A stretch of DNA of 64,000 nt. It comes from Brachypodius melanocephalos (taxonomy: Eukaryota > Chordata > Aves > Passeriformes > Pycnonotidae). Shown in pieces: positions 24,461-37,560 of this stretch. Location of the stretch: assembly GCA_013398615.1 (NCBI GenBank), contig VZSR01000170.1, forward strand, positions 1,298,969-1,362,968, given 5' to 3'. The notes under the pieces were generated by a model. That model saw only the letters and a list, made by a program, of their open reading frames with translations. It did no database searches and was not told the origin of the DNA. The position numbers and the translations under genes are program-made. Each line of letters opens with the position of its first letter. The first letter of the stretch is position 1.

Positions 24461-25216
24461 TATGCACTCACTAAATTTTCGGAGAGAAGCACAGTACAGA
24501 TAAGTTTGTCCTTTGCTTCTGGTTAGCACCGTACCTCAGAAGTGATTCCTGCCCGATAAGGGCAACCATGCCTTGAATGCATCCAGGGAGGTCCAGGATG
24601 GTTTGCAGGAGGGGAAGGTTGTGCAGTGTTACTTTAGGATTCTGCAGCATGAAGGACAAGTGTCTTTCCTGTATTTATTTAGCTCTGATGCTTCCTAATT
24701 TGAGGAATTCAGGATTGGAGCACGTTACTTAAAACTGCATTACTTTAGGCTGAATTAATTAAAAAGATAATATCTCACTCTTCACAGCACATGTGAGCAT
24801 GGTACCAACTTTCTCCTGTGAAATCCTTTGTCTAAAGGTAAAGGAAACTTAGTGAAAAAAAAATTTTGAGGGTTTGGCTACTTAGAGGAGCTTCTCTGTC
24901 ACTTTGTTTCTGAATACCTTAAACAACGTATGTATGTCAGAACTGATCAAGCCCACCTGGCCTGGCTTCTAGGGAGAAACATTCCTGTAGCTGTGGTCTG
25001 TTTATTGTAGAGTGTTTTGCCAGTTACCAGCATCAGGCAGGCTTGCCACAAGAGTTCTGTACCCCTCTGTACAAGAGCTGAGAGTAGAGAATCTTAATAT
25101 GCTGTGGATATGCAGTGATTCTTTTTATGTTGTTGTTAGTGTGAGTTTTCTTGACGTGAAGTGAAGGCTGTATCCTTTAAACCGTTACCAGTGCTGATTA
25201 TCGAACAATGTATTGT

Positions 25217-25260
25217 ACAATTCCTCTATCTCATTACCATTGGGGTAGTGCTTACATTTC
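25217..25260 (+). repeat. dispersed 40-bp direct repeat, copy 2
   Basis: Second copy of the element at 21415-21456, in the same orientation and 3.8 kb away within intron 10. Confidence 0.9.
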
Positions 25261-25419
25261 TTTATTGTGCCTATATTGTGTGTAATATTGCCTCAGATAA
25301 CCAAGGAAATCCTTTCTGCAGTATTTGACCATTTGCCACATTATACTCGGCTTTAAAGAGTGTTTAACAGTGACCTTAGTTTACTCCATTGTGCTGGGCA
25401 AGTACAAAGTTTTCAGGCT

Positions 25420-25600
25420 TGACCACTGTCATTTAAATCAAGAGACCACTTCATTTTGCAAAGTCAGAGCATGTGCTTTGCACGCCTCCCTCCAGTGCAG
25501 CCACTCTCTCTGCATGGATCAGAGCCAAGGGATTAGCAGTCAGGAAATTAATTGCCGAGGGGATTCCGACACTTATGGTTAGTAAAAAAAGCCTGAACAA
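25420..25600. promoter_or_regulatory. candidate conserved intronic element D
   Basis: A compact non-repetitive block with CATTTAAATC (25429-25438), a run of TGCA-containing words and GAAATTAATTGCC (25544-25556). It is set between less structured sequence. No coding potential is recognised. Confidence 0.2.
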
Positions 25601-26339
25601 AGAAGTGTGTTTTATATGACATTCTAAAGGCGCCAGGCTCCAGTTCCGAAATGTTTTTGGGTGAGGAGGAGTTAACAGAGATACAGGACTGCCCTCTGGT
25701 TTGCTGCTGCAGATTTCTGTGGTTGACTGCCAGCACAAGTCTGTCCCATTCAGATGGTGCCACAGTGGTACGTAGGAGAGGATAGGAATCTTTGAGATAA
25801 AGCAGGCTATTTAGGATAGATTTTTGGTTACCAAATGCCCTTGTAAGTTCACTGGAAGTCAGTTAAAGTTAGTGCGTGGAATGCGGGGGCAAAAAAGATT
25901 TGCCTTGGCTCTTTTCTCTGTGTTTCAGGTAATACTGTCATGTACTCCTAAGAAATCCTGCACAGTTTTCATTGCAACTGCTCAAACATGCATCTTTAGA
26001 TACAGCACAGGACTGTTGATGGCACATATGAGAGGATAGAAAAATGCTATTCTATGGCAAAAAAAGATGAAAGAAGGTAACTCTGTTGCTGCTGCCTGAA
26101 ACATCAAGTGTGACTAACTTCTCAAATGGGACAGAGACCTTTGCTAGCCCTGAATTTGCTAGGACATGACAGGGATGATTAAGCCTAGCGTGGATGCAGA
26201 AGGGAAATTCTAAGTGGATGTCCAGTAAAAAAACCCCAGGGGAGGTCTTAGAGCAGCAATGAACTGCTGCCTGTGCTGGAGCTTGTTAGACATGTTTCTT
26301 GGAGATGTTAGAAGGAAGACCCCTTATTACTTCCTCCAG

Positions 26340-26920
26340 TCTAGTTGGGATGTCGTGGCTTTAACACACTGCTGCTGCTGCTATCAGTTACTGAGGCTGG
26401 ATTAATTCTACCAGGATCTCCTCTGTGATTAAATATATGTTAAAATATATATTGCCTAGTAAAGATTTTGGCATTGCTTATCACTGTCAGCGGGCTTTTT
26501 TTGTAGTTTCTGTGAAAAGTGTCCTGTGTTTTTAAGTCACCATATTTCCTGTCTTTGTAGAGTTTTTTAGTGCCTTTCATTGCTAAATGTGGATCAGGCA
26601 ATATCTCTAATCTGAACTGCAGCTTTTATAGTTTATGTATAAGGAGATACTAAGTGCATTTATTGAAAATAAAAAGCTGTTATTCAATAGTCTCTTTCTG
26701 CAGACAAAGCATTGGTATTTTAATCACGTGAACAATTTGTATGTGTCCATGTGGTAGAGCACAAGGGCTCTCTTCACAAAAAATTAGAAAGATTTACTGA
26801 TTGATTTACACAGGAAGATCCTGCTGAGGAATATATTTCCTTTCATTTTAAGTGGATCAGTATTAGCTGTGCTGTAATTATTAATAAAGTGGAAGAAAGT
26901 ACATGATTTTGTAAAATCTG
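26340..26920. promoter_or_regulatory. candidate conserved intronic element E
   Basis: An AT-rich non-repetitive block with GGATTAATTC (26399-26408), GTGATTAAATATATG (26425-26439), a CACGTG E-box beside AACAATTTG (26727-26740) and GTAATTATTAATAAAG (26874-26889). The motif density is enhancer-like. No conservation data are available here. Confidence 0.22.
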
Positions 26921-27520
26921 GTCCAAGGTTAAACAAAAGGAGGTGCATGTTTTTCAGCAACTCCTATATAGATGCTTAGTGCTAGTGCCCATATGCTTAA
27001 TGCACCTTGAAAAGCAGATCCCAATTAAATCTCTGACATTTTCGTTGCTATTTATCCCCTTTAGGAACAAAGGATTTTCAGTAAAAGAGACAATGGTTTT
27101 ACGTTTCTGTAAAGGATCAAATATTTTGGTAATCTTTTCTCGTAGGTAGATGATCCATTGTACCACTCCTGAAGTTTGGAAGACTTCAAAACATTGTTAA
27201 AATGGCACTTTTTAGCTTTTCCTTATTTTCTCTTGCTATAGCCTTTCATAGGTTTTTAAATTGGTTCATGGGATTAAGCAGTTTGTCTCTGCTAATATAT
27301 TGTATAAAGCTGCTGTAATATACAGTTACATTTTAACTCAAAGAGCCTGTTGATTCTAAACTGGTTCCAGTGTATTTCCAAACACATGCACTGAAAGGCA
27401 GTGTAAATTTTAACAGATTTTTGTCATTACAGCCCTACAGTTTTTATAGAACAGCTCTCTTTATACATTCATTTGGTGCACCAGTTGTTGGGATATTTTG
27501 CTGGTACTTTCTTTCTTCCT

Positions 27521-27620
27521 TTTTGGTTTTTTTTTTTTTTTGTTTTGTTTTTTGTTTTTTTTTTTGTGTGTGTGTGTGTGTTTTTTTTTCTTTTTTTTGT
27601 TTGCTTTTTTTTTTTTTTTC
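27521..27620. repeat. T-rich low-complexity tract with (TG)n core
   Basis: About 100 bp of nearly pure T interrupted by G and a TGTGTG run of about 16 bases (27565-27580). It explains the Phe-rich and Lys-rich open frames on the two strands. It may be length-polymorphic. Confidence 0.9.
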
Positions 27621-28913
27621 CCTCTAGGCATCTTTACCCTTAGGCTTTTATTTCTTGGCTCCACTGCTCTGGTCTGTGCTGTGGAATGTAAAGATTAGGA
27701 ATCTCTTCCAATTTTACTTTTTTGTGAACATGCCCTATGTTAAAAGAGATTATTACTACTTTTAGTATGGTTTGAACCCACGGCTCAATAACTAACTAGA
27801 AGAGCTGCTAAAGCCCCACTCCTGCAGAGAGCTCAGTGTGTTTGGACCCAATCGAATTTAATGGGCTCCAGGCTGCCATAAGAGCTCATGTCAGCAGAGC
27901 AGCTCACTGAACCGGGATCTGTGCATCTTGGCCAGGAGCGATGGCTGGAATTTATCAAAGCCAAACAATATGGGGGGAGAATAGTTAATTTCAGGTTTAA
28001 TATATACAGCAGGTCTGATTTCCATTGAAGTCAGATGAGTTATGGTGGCAGGAAGGAGACCTATAGTTTTTTGTCTTCTGCAGAAATGTGGGAAAACATC
28101 CAAAGTATTTAGTTCTGCCTTGTGTGTGCTGGTGCGCTTCTGTCAAAAGCAGGAACGGTATTTTCATTCTTCATACTATTTGCAAATAAGATGAAATACC
28201 TTATTGTAGTGCCTCTTTATGATTACTTCCTTCTCATGTGTGCTGGCAGGAGTCCTCTGTGGTCTGTCTTTGCCAAAGAGAAAAATCCAGAAATAGAGTA
28301 TGTGCTTTTAAGTGTGTTATACTAACATCTGTAGCAGTGCTAAGTGTCGAGCTGTTCAAGTTTTTCAATTTTTTTTTTTTGAGGTAAGTCCTGTATGTTT
28401 TTGCTAAAAATTGTATACAGATGTACGTGAGTTCAGATTTGTAAAGAAGAGTAAGCCATTACTCGCCTTGGGTACTACCTGTGAGGGAGATTTTTAACAT
28501 GGTTTTCCTGGAAATTCTCCAGCAGTTGCACATAAAATCAATTTTTATCCTCAAATGCAAAGATCATGAAGCAGAAAATTTTGAAGCTGAGCCTCAGGTG
28601 GTTTTCTCTCCTTCCATATTCAGCCACTCCTAGAAAGGTATCAGATAGTACATTTTCTAGGCAACATTCACTGGCAGTCTTAGAACCAGGGAAGGGCAGA
28701 TGTTTGGCCAGTCTTTACCCTCTTCCCCATCCAACTGTAGGAAAACCTCTCCTTTGTTTGTGCACTGCTGCTTTGGCTAATTTGAGAGAGGAATGTCTAA
28801 TGGATTTGAGGGGAATGTGGAGCTCTTTGGAAAATGAATTTCCTCTCTTATGAGCTTATGACTTGAACAGTCATTGCACCTCCTTGCAATCATGCTGTAG
28901 AGCTGTTTCCTGA

Positions 28914-28957
28914 AGGCAGGAGTTCTTCCTGCAGCTTAAGCTGCAGAATTCCTGCCT
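28914..28957. repeat. 44-bp imperfect inverted repeat with perfect 18-bp core
   Basis: The core CTGCAGCTTAAGCTGCAG (28929-28946) is a perfect palindrome. Outside it AGGCAGGAGTTCT pairs with the complement of the right arm AGAATTCCTGCCT, with one mismatch and a 3-base bulge. Confidence 0.9.
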
Positions 28958-31900
28958 GTAGCCACATCTCAGAAAGCCTGTGGGGAGAGCTTGGATGCAT
29001 GTGTTACAGAGAAGAATGGAGAAGAAAGCAGGCAGAAAAGGCTGAAGATAATCAATGCAGGGCTAAGGTGTAGGATTTGGGAGAAGACCACTTTCATTTG
29101 CTATTGCACTGGAAAGATCAACATCGCAGTTTGATCATGTAGTCAGCAGAGGGTCTTAAACCCTTCAGCAAAAGGCCTTTATCAACTTTCTTCTTCCAGC
29201 CCTGGTCTTTCAAGCCAAGTTTGAATTCTCTATCACTGGTACACACTTCACCTTTCTTTTTTCTCTCTCTGCTTTTCTCCTTGGTAGTCTGTTTTGGAGC
29301 TCTTGTTACGCTGCAGGTACCAAATTATCCTATATTTTTCTCATACAACCTTTACACAGAAGACAGGTGAAATGTAGGTGTAATTGGGGGACAACCTAAA
29401 TGTGAAGAGCATTAAAAAAAACCAAAGTAGAAGTGAGGCAAACACATATATATATAAGCTAATTTTTGTAAAAGTGAATTCTGTGCATTGTTGAAGTCTT
29501 GGTGAAGTTGAAAGTTAAAATGGAGTTCTATCTGTGATGTTGCCTTTTAAAAGGGAAAAGCCCTACAGCAAAAGGCTTTTGTGCCATTAGCACAGCAGTT
29601 CAGATGCTCAGAGCAGCTCCCAGCCAATGTGTTAAAAAACACATAGTCTAGACCAAGAAAGATCCTGAAGCAAGTGGAATTGGAGGAGAGTTTGCCAGCA
29701 CCCATGCAGTGATGTGGAGCATGTAACACAGCCTGTAGGAGCTGTGCAGGGAGCACTGCAGCAGAGACAGCCAGGAGGGCAGCCAGGAGGGCTGGGAAGC
29801 ACTGCAGACAGCAGGCAGGTAGGAGGAGGTGTTGGGAGAAACACCAGGAGTGCTCCGCTTGTGGTTGGCCCCTTGTATTCTTCCAGAAGCACTGCAGAGG
29901 CACTTCTGCCCTAAAGGCTCCTTCATCCCAGTGTCCCAAGAACTTGTCATCCTCATGTAACCCTTTTGCATCTCTCCCTGCTTCAGCAGTTCTCAGGAGA
30001 GTGGAGCTCCACCTTGGAGAGCAGAGATTTAACCAAAACAACTGACTTGAGCATTTGGCTTGTGGTTTCCACTATCAGTTCCTTCTGCAGCCTTCTCACA
30101 AAAATGCGACTAGCCTGTCCTTGGGCAGGTCAGGTCACGTATTGGACAGGTGGTTGAAGAGAGAAGTGGAGCTTTCTTTTAAATAATATTGCTGAAACAG
30201 GGAAGCTGTGATACCTTGCTTGAACTAAGGCAAATGTGATACAAAGCAAAAGCTGGTAAAACCCAGTTATTGTGACAGCATGCGTTGAAAAAATACTTCT
30301 CTACAGATGGGGAAAAAAAAAAGGAATAACAAAAGCTGGAATTCCTGTACCATACCAGCTTCACCTATTAGTGTCCCAGCTAGTAATACAAGAATGCAAG
30401 TTCCAAGAAAAACAAGACACTTGATTTTTGACAGAGTTATGGAAGAGAACATCAGAAACAAACCTGAGAGTCATCAAAACAACTTTCCTACCTGTAGAAC
30501 TGGAATGATTAATGTCCACAACATTTATGTTGATGTCCTGGTGGAATCTCATTTATTAGATTTTCAGGTTTATCAAATAAAGATGCGATTTCTACCTGTT
30601 GCTTTATAGCTGCATGCTCTGACACAGGAAATCAGGGGAGAGCTGTAAAACATTGCCCTTGATGGAGTGCATTTTGCTGCTAACAGACTGAACGGTACTG
30701 CATACGGGAATATATGTATATTAAATGAAACAAGAACAAGATGTGATCTTACTGGGAAAGAATGCCTGCAATATCCCATAAGTTCCATTCACTCCACAGA
30801 ATATACTAGAGCCTACCAAAAAGCTGTCCAAAACCTGGAAACAGATACAGGCTGAGGGAGTCGGTTCCCAGCCTGACGAGAAAGCTGTGTTTGCCCTGTT
30901 GGTATTCTGTCACATCCATACTGGATAACTGCTGTATCAGAGATTAAAAGAAGGTCATGCTCTATTATGAACCACTGTCTTTATTTTTAGGATTAGATAA
31001 CTTTTCTTTTTTTTTTCCCCCACTGATTCTCTTTATATCCTAGGGGCAGATCCTTTCTCTTGGGTCAGGAATGTAATAAGGCAGGTTTTCCTCTCTCCAG
31101 GATATTGTGTCTGTCTCACTGTGTTTAAATTGCCACAGAAGGCTCTTCTGAGCAAAATACAGTATTTTCTTTGTACAGGAGCCAATGATTGACGTATCCA
31201 TGGGGACTTCTCTGTCTTTAGCATTTAAACATACAAGTTGGATATGTTTAACCTATTGAAAGGCAACGAAGACAACTACAGGATTTACTGCAAGAGAACA
31301 AAAGGAGAAGTAGAAAGAAAATACCTTTTTTTCTTCTGGGGAATTTAGAAATTTTATTGCTGTTGTTAGGGCAGAGAGATTAAAAAAAAATCCTATTTTT
31401 TCAGCTGAAAGAGGGAGCTAAAAGCAAACAGTCCTGGTGAGCTGTGTCCTTTGAATTAACATATTCCTGTTTATTAGTAATACAGTTTCACATTTAGAGA
31501 ACAAGACTTATCCAATCCCATACTTAAAAAGTCATTTGCTTCACCATAGCTTGCTTAAACAGAATTTGAGACAAAAAGATGATTCCCACTCAGGCATACA
31601 GTAAACTCCACAAAATGCAAAAGTTCTTTAGTTATTATTAGTTTGATAGCTCTTGGCCTTTGTGCATTCCTTGCTTCTGAACTTGTGTGCGCCATGAAAC
31701 AGGGATAGTCTCTGTCCATGTGCTGCACTGAACCCCAGACCTATACTAAATTTTTACATGCAGCTCTAAACCCAGTCTTCTCCCAGTGGCAGCTGTGCTG
31801 GTCCAAGAAAGCTGTTGACCCCAATTGTTGTAACATCTCTGAGGTTCCCTTCAGTCTACCATTTATTTGGGAATGCTCCCTCAGACTCTAGAGTCCTCCT

Positions 31901-32404
31901 GGCTTACTGTTTTCATCCTCTTCCAGCTGTTGGTTTCCATGCTGCCCTTCTCCTGTGCCTGTCATCCCCATCCTTCTACATACACAGGTTAAATCAAGTT
32001 ATAAATCGTCATAATTTTTCAGTGGACTTAGGGCTTAATTTTGATTCCTCCCTTTCTTCACTGACTGCTGTTGCCAGTTCTCAAGGGACAGAAATGGGTA
32101 TTCAGAACAGCACAGTAATAGATGAGCTTCAAGCATGAATTCAGCTGGACTGCTGACCGAAGTCTCTTTTTATTCTTACAATTAAGTATTAACAGTCATG
32201 GACACAGAGTTCACATGTTAAGTTTGTAAAATAGGTGAGTTACATTTCTCGTTTTCCACATACTTTGCTTCTTTTTAGAAATAACCATTTTTAGCTGAAA
32301 CTTTCTTTATGTAGTATTTTTTTTTCTTAATGAGTAAAACATTTTTACTCACACTGGAGTTACAAATATTTGCAATGTATGTATAATTTTGCGTGCTTTT
32401 ATTC

Positions 32405-32979
32405 TGATTTTGGCTGGGATAGAGTTAATTTTCTTCCTAGTAGCTGGTACATTCTATATTTTGGATTCAGTATGAGAATAAGGTTGATAACATACAGATG
32501 TTTCAGTTGTTGCTGAGCTACAACTAAAGTGCCTACTCTAAGTCAAGGACTTTTCAGTTTCCCATGCTCTGCCAGGGAGCAGGTGCGCAGGAAGCTGAGA
32601 GGGTACACAGCTGGGAACAGCTGAGCCAGACTGACCAAAGGGATATTCCATACCACAGAACATTATGCTTAGGGTATAAACCAGGGGAAGTTGGCTGGGA
32701 TGACCAGAGGCTGCTCAGGGCATGGTGGGCATCAGTGAGCAGGTGGTGACCAAGGGTATTGTGCATGGCTTGTTTGTACTGGCTGTAATTCATGTCCCTG
32801 TTCTAATCTCCCTTTTCATCATTATCATTATTAGTGCTATTATAGTTTTTAGTTTGGATTTTATACTAGTCTTACCTCAACCCGTGGATTTTACCTTTTT
32901 CCAATTTACCCCATCCTGCTGGAAGGGCTGGTGGGAGTGAACTTGGTAGGTCGTTGTTGGCTGGTGTGAAACCACTACA
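32405..32979 (+). mobile_element. solo LTR of an avian endogenous retrovirus
   Basis: The stretch begins TG (32405) and ends CA (32978-32979). It contains the hallmarks of a common bird LTR family that I recognise by its opening (TTTTGGCTGGGATAGAGTTA), a central GGGATATTCCATACCA segment and a closing CTGG-GTGAAACCAC-ACA end. A TATAAA at 32675-32680 sits where the LTR promoter would be. No internal retroviral genes flank it, so it is a solo LTR left by recombination. No clear 5-bp target duplication is visible, and many point differences indicate an old copy. I think it is ERVL-like, but the class needs a repeat library. Confidence 0.8.
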
Positions 32980-33584
32980 ACTGTTAAAAAAGCAGACTCC
33001 TCTCACATGTAACCCAAAAATATCTGATTATGAAATGTGGCATGCCACTAGTCTTCATTTAGGTTTACAATCGTGGTTGTATCTAGGGGGAGCAAGGGGC
33101 TTAATTTGTTAATAGTGGAAAATGTTGAAAATCCGGTATAGAGATAGAGTGACAAGATCAAATACGGTGAGGTGAGGAGTGCAGTGCACAGACTGTTTAT
33201 AGTGTATTCATTATCCACCAAGGAAATTGCTGTGCAGTGCATTTAAGATCCAGGTGATCTTAACTGTGTGTATTCCATTTTAGTAAAGGTGTCAAGACTG
33301 TGGAGCCACTGACCTGCTTTGGGCCAGATCAGCAAATTGTATAAATTGTCATGTTGCTAATCAGCGTTAGCAGAGATCTGTCACAACAGCATTTCTTAAA
33401 TCTTCCGTAAAGTATGAAAGACAGCATCAAGAACTCTAATAGAATAATAATAAGTGCATCCAAAGGAAAGGAAGCAGGATTGGAGATAGTTATCTGAGCT
33501 TCTCCATAGGCATGTGCCTATGTGGAAGTGCAGAGTTCTTCATGTATTGCTATAGCTTCCACTTGGCTTTAGGAGCTGCAACCA

Positions 33585-33682
33585 GCTTAAGCATTTATGC
33601 CACCATAAGGGCTTAAAGCATCTGAAGTGCTTCTTCCGTCTCAAGAACTAAAAATGGCTTAAGTACTTATGCCACCCTAAGG
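33585..33682 (+). repeat. two-copy degenerate 28-bp repeat
   Basis: GCTTAAG-A-TTATGCCACC-TAAGG occurs at 33585-33612 and 33657-33682, with a partial third copy (GCTTAAAGCATC) between them at 33611-33622. A small local tandem duplication. Confidence 0.75.
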
Positions 33683-36600
33683 ACACGGGGTCAAAAGTGT
33701 ACTCTCAACTTGAGCAGCAAGGAGAAGACATTGGTCTCTTAGGGCTGTTTAGCCTGGTTGTGCCTTCAAAATCTTTCGTAAGGAAAGGACAGGCAGGATC
33801 TGTACCTATTTTCCATCAGATAAGAGGAAATTAAAATGCATGCATTGTTCTAACAGAAAGTCACAGAGGTTAGGGAGAGACTCGATTGCAGTGATTGGAA
33901 TGTGTCCAAGGAGTCTGCTTGGGATTTCACTCCATGGAGATGCATTTTTTTTCCCTCCTCACAATGAGATTTCTATTGTCACAGGAGATTTCCTGGCTCA
34001 CCAGGACCTCCTTTATATCCTGACTTTTTAACGATGCCTTTGTCAGTTCATCTTGCTGTGGATCATGGAGCCAACCTTTATCAAGATGTTAATGAGATGG
34101 TAGGGAGGCCCGTCTGATGTCATCTCTCAGTTGCCTGACTACCTAAAATGGTAACAAGGAGCAGTGATGAGTCACATATTGCATCCCTGGGGACCAGGCA
34201 AGCTTGGGGGCTTAAGTGCTGCCCTGTCACTGTTCTGAACACTGACACTCTTTTTGCAGTCACTTGGCTATCACAGGAAGCTGCGTAGGTCAAGAACCTC
34301 AGAAGTATGCACTCCTGAATAAGTGACTACTTTTAGTGGGAATCAGAGATCTAAATACTTCTGTGAATGTGGCCTTTAGATTTCCTTGGCCTTAGGTCTC
34401 TGTCTCAGCTGTGGCCATAGTAGAAGTTACTCTTTTCTAAGGTTTGTTGTCAGGAGAGGTACATTCACAAGGCTTTGGTAATAGTCTCAAGTCTGAAGTG
34501 AATGTTGAGTTCTGTGCTTATACCTAAGTGGTGACAGGGAAGTTTGAATTCTGTTACATCAAGTCTGGTGAGCTCTGGTGTACTTCCCACTCTTGTGGTC
34601 AAGAAGGTTCAAGTTATACTAGAGCAGGTGAAGAGGCTGGGAGAGCCACTGATGGACTAATTCAGTCCACAAAGTGGCAGCGGGGAATTTGGGAACAAAA
34701 CGACAAATGGGACTTGGACTTCCACACCTCAAGCCCAAACAGGTTAACGGGGGGGAATGAGGACTTGGTCACTGAAGAGGAGACTACAGGGAAGTAGTTT
34801 ATTTAATCCAGCAAATGAAGACTGAGAGGAGTGTGCTGTCTGCCAGTTAGTTAGAGTGGGGAGGGGAAAGAAGTCAACACTCTGCAGGGAAGCAGAGCCA
34901 TTTAAGCTAAAGGGTAGTGCTGGCATGAGAACAAATGAATTTAAATTGGCTGTGAATAAATCAAAGCTAGAAATTAGTTGCTAACCAGCAGAAGAGTGAG
35001 TTCCTAGAAGCGCCTTCCACTGGGAGCAGAGGAGCTGATCACCAAGGTACTTAGAAGCTGAAGCTCTGTTCGTGACCAGGATTTTGTGCAGTGGGATTTG
35101 CCATAGTGAGGGGGTGGGCCTGATGACCAGGAACCTGTTTCTAACTGTATGTGGGCTTAAGGACAAATCTACATTCCCTATGCAAAACACAGAAATAAAA
35201 GTGTTCCCTGCAGGACTTGCAGGTTTGGGACAGCTAATCCTCTTCCAAACCAGCTTCAGAGCTAGTTTGCTACTGCCAGACCCAGCCTCTGCATGTGTCC
35301 TCTCTGTGGGCTCCACAGCTCTCGTGTTGCAGCTGTGGGATGAGCTGTGTTTAGCAGCTGTTCCTCTGCGATGCCTCTTCACCTTTTGTACTTTGTCCTC
35401 TATGCATCGAGTGCAGCAGCTCTGCAGGTTTGAGGCACTTTTTGTGGCAGTACAGTACAGGGGGAGATCTGTGCTAGAAGATGGTTTAAATGCTGCCTCT
35501 GCTTAATGTCAGTGGTGAGATCTAGTGAGAAGTTATTTAACGCCTCCTTTTAAATTTTTTAAAGTACAGGGAAATAAATGCGAGAAGATAAAAGTGTGAA
35601 ATTGTCATTGTCAAATTGAAATTAAACCTAATTTTGGCAATGGTGATATGCCTTTCACTCTGCCACTAATTTACCATATGGTACCAATACGGCATGCTCT
35701 CTTGATAGTTTTCTCCTACACTTTAGGGTAGCATGTCTAGGTTAGAAAACAGAAATGTGAGATTCTCCCAGAGTATTCTGCTCTTACCACCAAATAGCAC
35801 TTTGCTTTCAGATGCAATCTCAGTTACAGTGACATTCTTTTTCTGATGTTCCTAAGTTTTTCCACTGGTGTGGAGAGGCTTTTCCTCCTGCTGTTTGACT
35901 ACTGTGAGAGTCCATTTGGCCTTTGTTTATGTATTGAATAGCCAACGGGTACCGTGCAGTCAGCTAGGACGTGTGCAGATTCTCCTTTCTTCTAAAAACC
36001 CTTTTGGAGGAGGGAAATGGAACTCTAAGATCATTGCAGATCCTACCTCCAGTGTCACCTCATCTCACCTGCTGCAACATAAAGTAACAGGTATGGTTGG
36101 TATGGATTATATGAGAACATGCATGATTTAGGGCATTCCCTTTTCAATAGTATTTCTTACCATTTAAGCATTTATGTTTCCAGGACACTGTGGATTGAAT
36201 TTCCCATTACCTCTGGTTTTTGAGATTGCCCAGTAGAGATGACAGGCAAACTTCAGCCTTGATTTCAATTAATCTGGTAGGCTTTTATGCTCTGGAATTG
36301 AAATCCATCTCAGAGCTTCCTTCTTCAAAGGCAGGTCATTCTAAGACCAAAATGAGTATTTAGGTCAGCTCCCTCTGTTCGTTTTAAGGTATTTTGGAGC
36401 TGGATGATAATAACAATTTTTTAAAGAAAAGAAAATGAGCCAGTACAAACAGAGGTTTGGTAATGAGCATTGAAATAGCATGAAAGTGACTGATATTCTG
36501 CAAATGACCCCTGTTTAGCAGCTTTTTGGAGCTGTGTGCAGCGGGAGATAGCTTGTAGAATTCCAGCTTTTAATGGGGGCTTTTTTTTCAGGTCAGAAAT

Positions 36601-37099
36601 TCTTAATAATACAGAGCTGGTGCTTCAGAGCCTTATGCTAGCAAACCTGACACTAGGGAGTAATATCATTGGCTTTCATGCGCCTATTTACTGTAATAAG
36701 GATTACAGACATAAGTAAAACTTGCAGGTTTGGGCCCACAAAATTAAAAGAAAAGCCTTTTCACACCCTGAAACTGCATCAAAATTCAATTTCACCAGGA
36801 AAAAAAAATCCTTCTGATCTAGTCCCTGGAATGTGACATTTCATGGGTGTAATAAGGTTACAAACAGATTATAAATTGAAACCCTATAAATCCTTATTGT
36901 ACTGTACCAAAGCTTCTGCTTTGCATAATACTCTTATTCCTGACTGTTCTTTGTTTTACAAGCTCAAAACTGTTCATTTCCTCTCATAATAGAGACCAGG
37001 GAGCCAAAAACACCATGTAAAATCCAGAGGTAATTATCTCAGTCAAAGAACCTGAATGCCAGAGTTCACAAACTTCTGAACTTTTCTAAATGGTGGTGT

Positions 37100-37560
37100 T
37101 TGCACAGTGAGACCTCCCTCCTCTTTAAACACGTTGCAAAAATTGCACATTGTTTTTGTCAAATGATAATGGTAAGAATTCTCAGTGTAGATTTAGTTCG
37201 TGGTTTGCATTTATGTAGTTCTGCCTATATGTCCATAAGAGATGACTGGCAAGTTTTCTCATCATAACTTGAGCAAGTGAGGGTGTTTGAATCTCAGGAT
37301 GACAAATACCGTGAATCTCCTTTCCTGAGAGCATTGCCTGTGCTTATTTTGTGCCTAGCAAGGTTTTTCCTCCAGACCAGCCTTTTAGTATTTGGAGATG
37401 TTTATAGGCCTGCTAAAATATCACCCCTCTGCAAAAAGCAATTAAGCAGCTCACCTGTGAACCAAATAGATTACCAGATTAACAGATCACAGGCTCATTT
37501 ATTCCAGGCTTTCCCTAAAGGTGAGGATCCTCAGGTGGATTGAATGAGAATGAGATGGAT
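37100..37560. promoter_or_regulatory. candidate conserved intronic element F
   Basis: A non-repetitive block with TTGCACATTGTTTTTGTCAAA SOX/forkhead-like words (37142-37162 region), GATGTTTATAGG (37398-37409), AAGCAATTAAGCAG (37437-37450) and an AGGTG/CACCTG E-box pair (37453-37458). It lies 2.3-2.7 kb upstream of exon 11. The function is inference. Confidence 0.22.

Noticed and set aside
27461..27698. Lys-rich and Phe-rich frames on opposite strands
   Set aside because: Direct translation of a T-rich low-complexity tract.
29547..30041. 164-codon minus-strand frame rich in Leu/Cys/Ala
   Set aside because: No family recognised; overlaps a short CAGCCAGGAGGG duplication (about 29768-29793) and competing frames. 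Likely chance.
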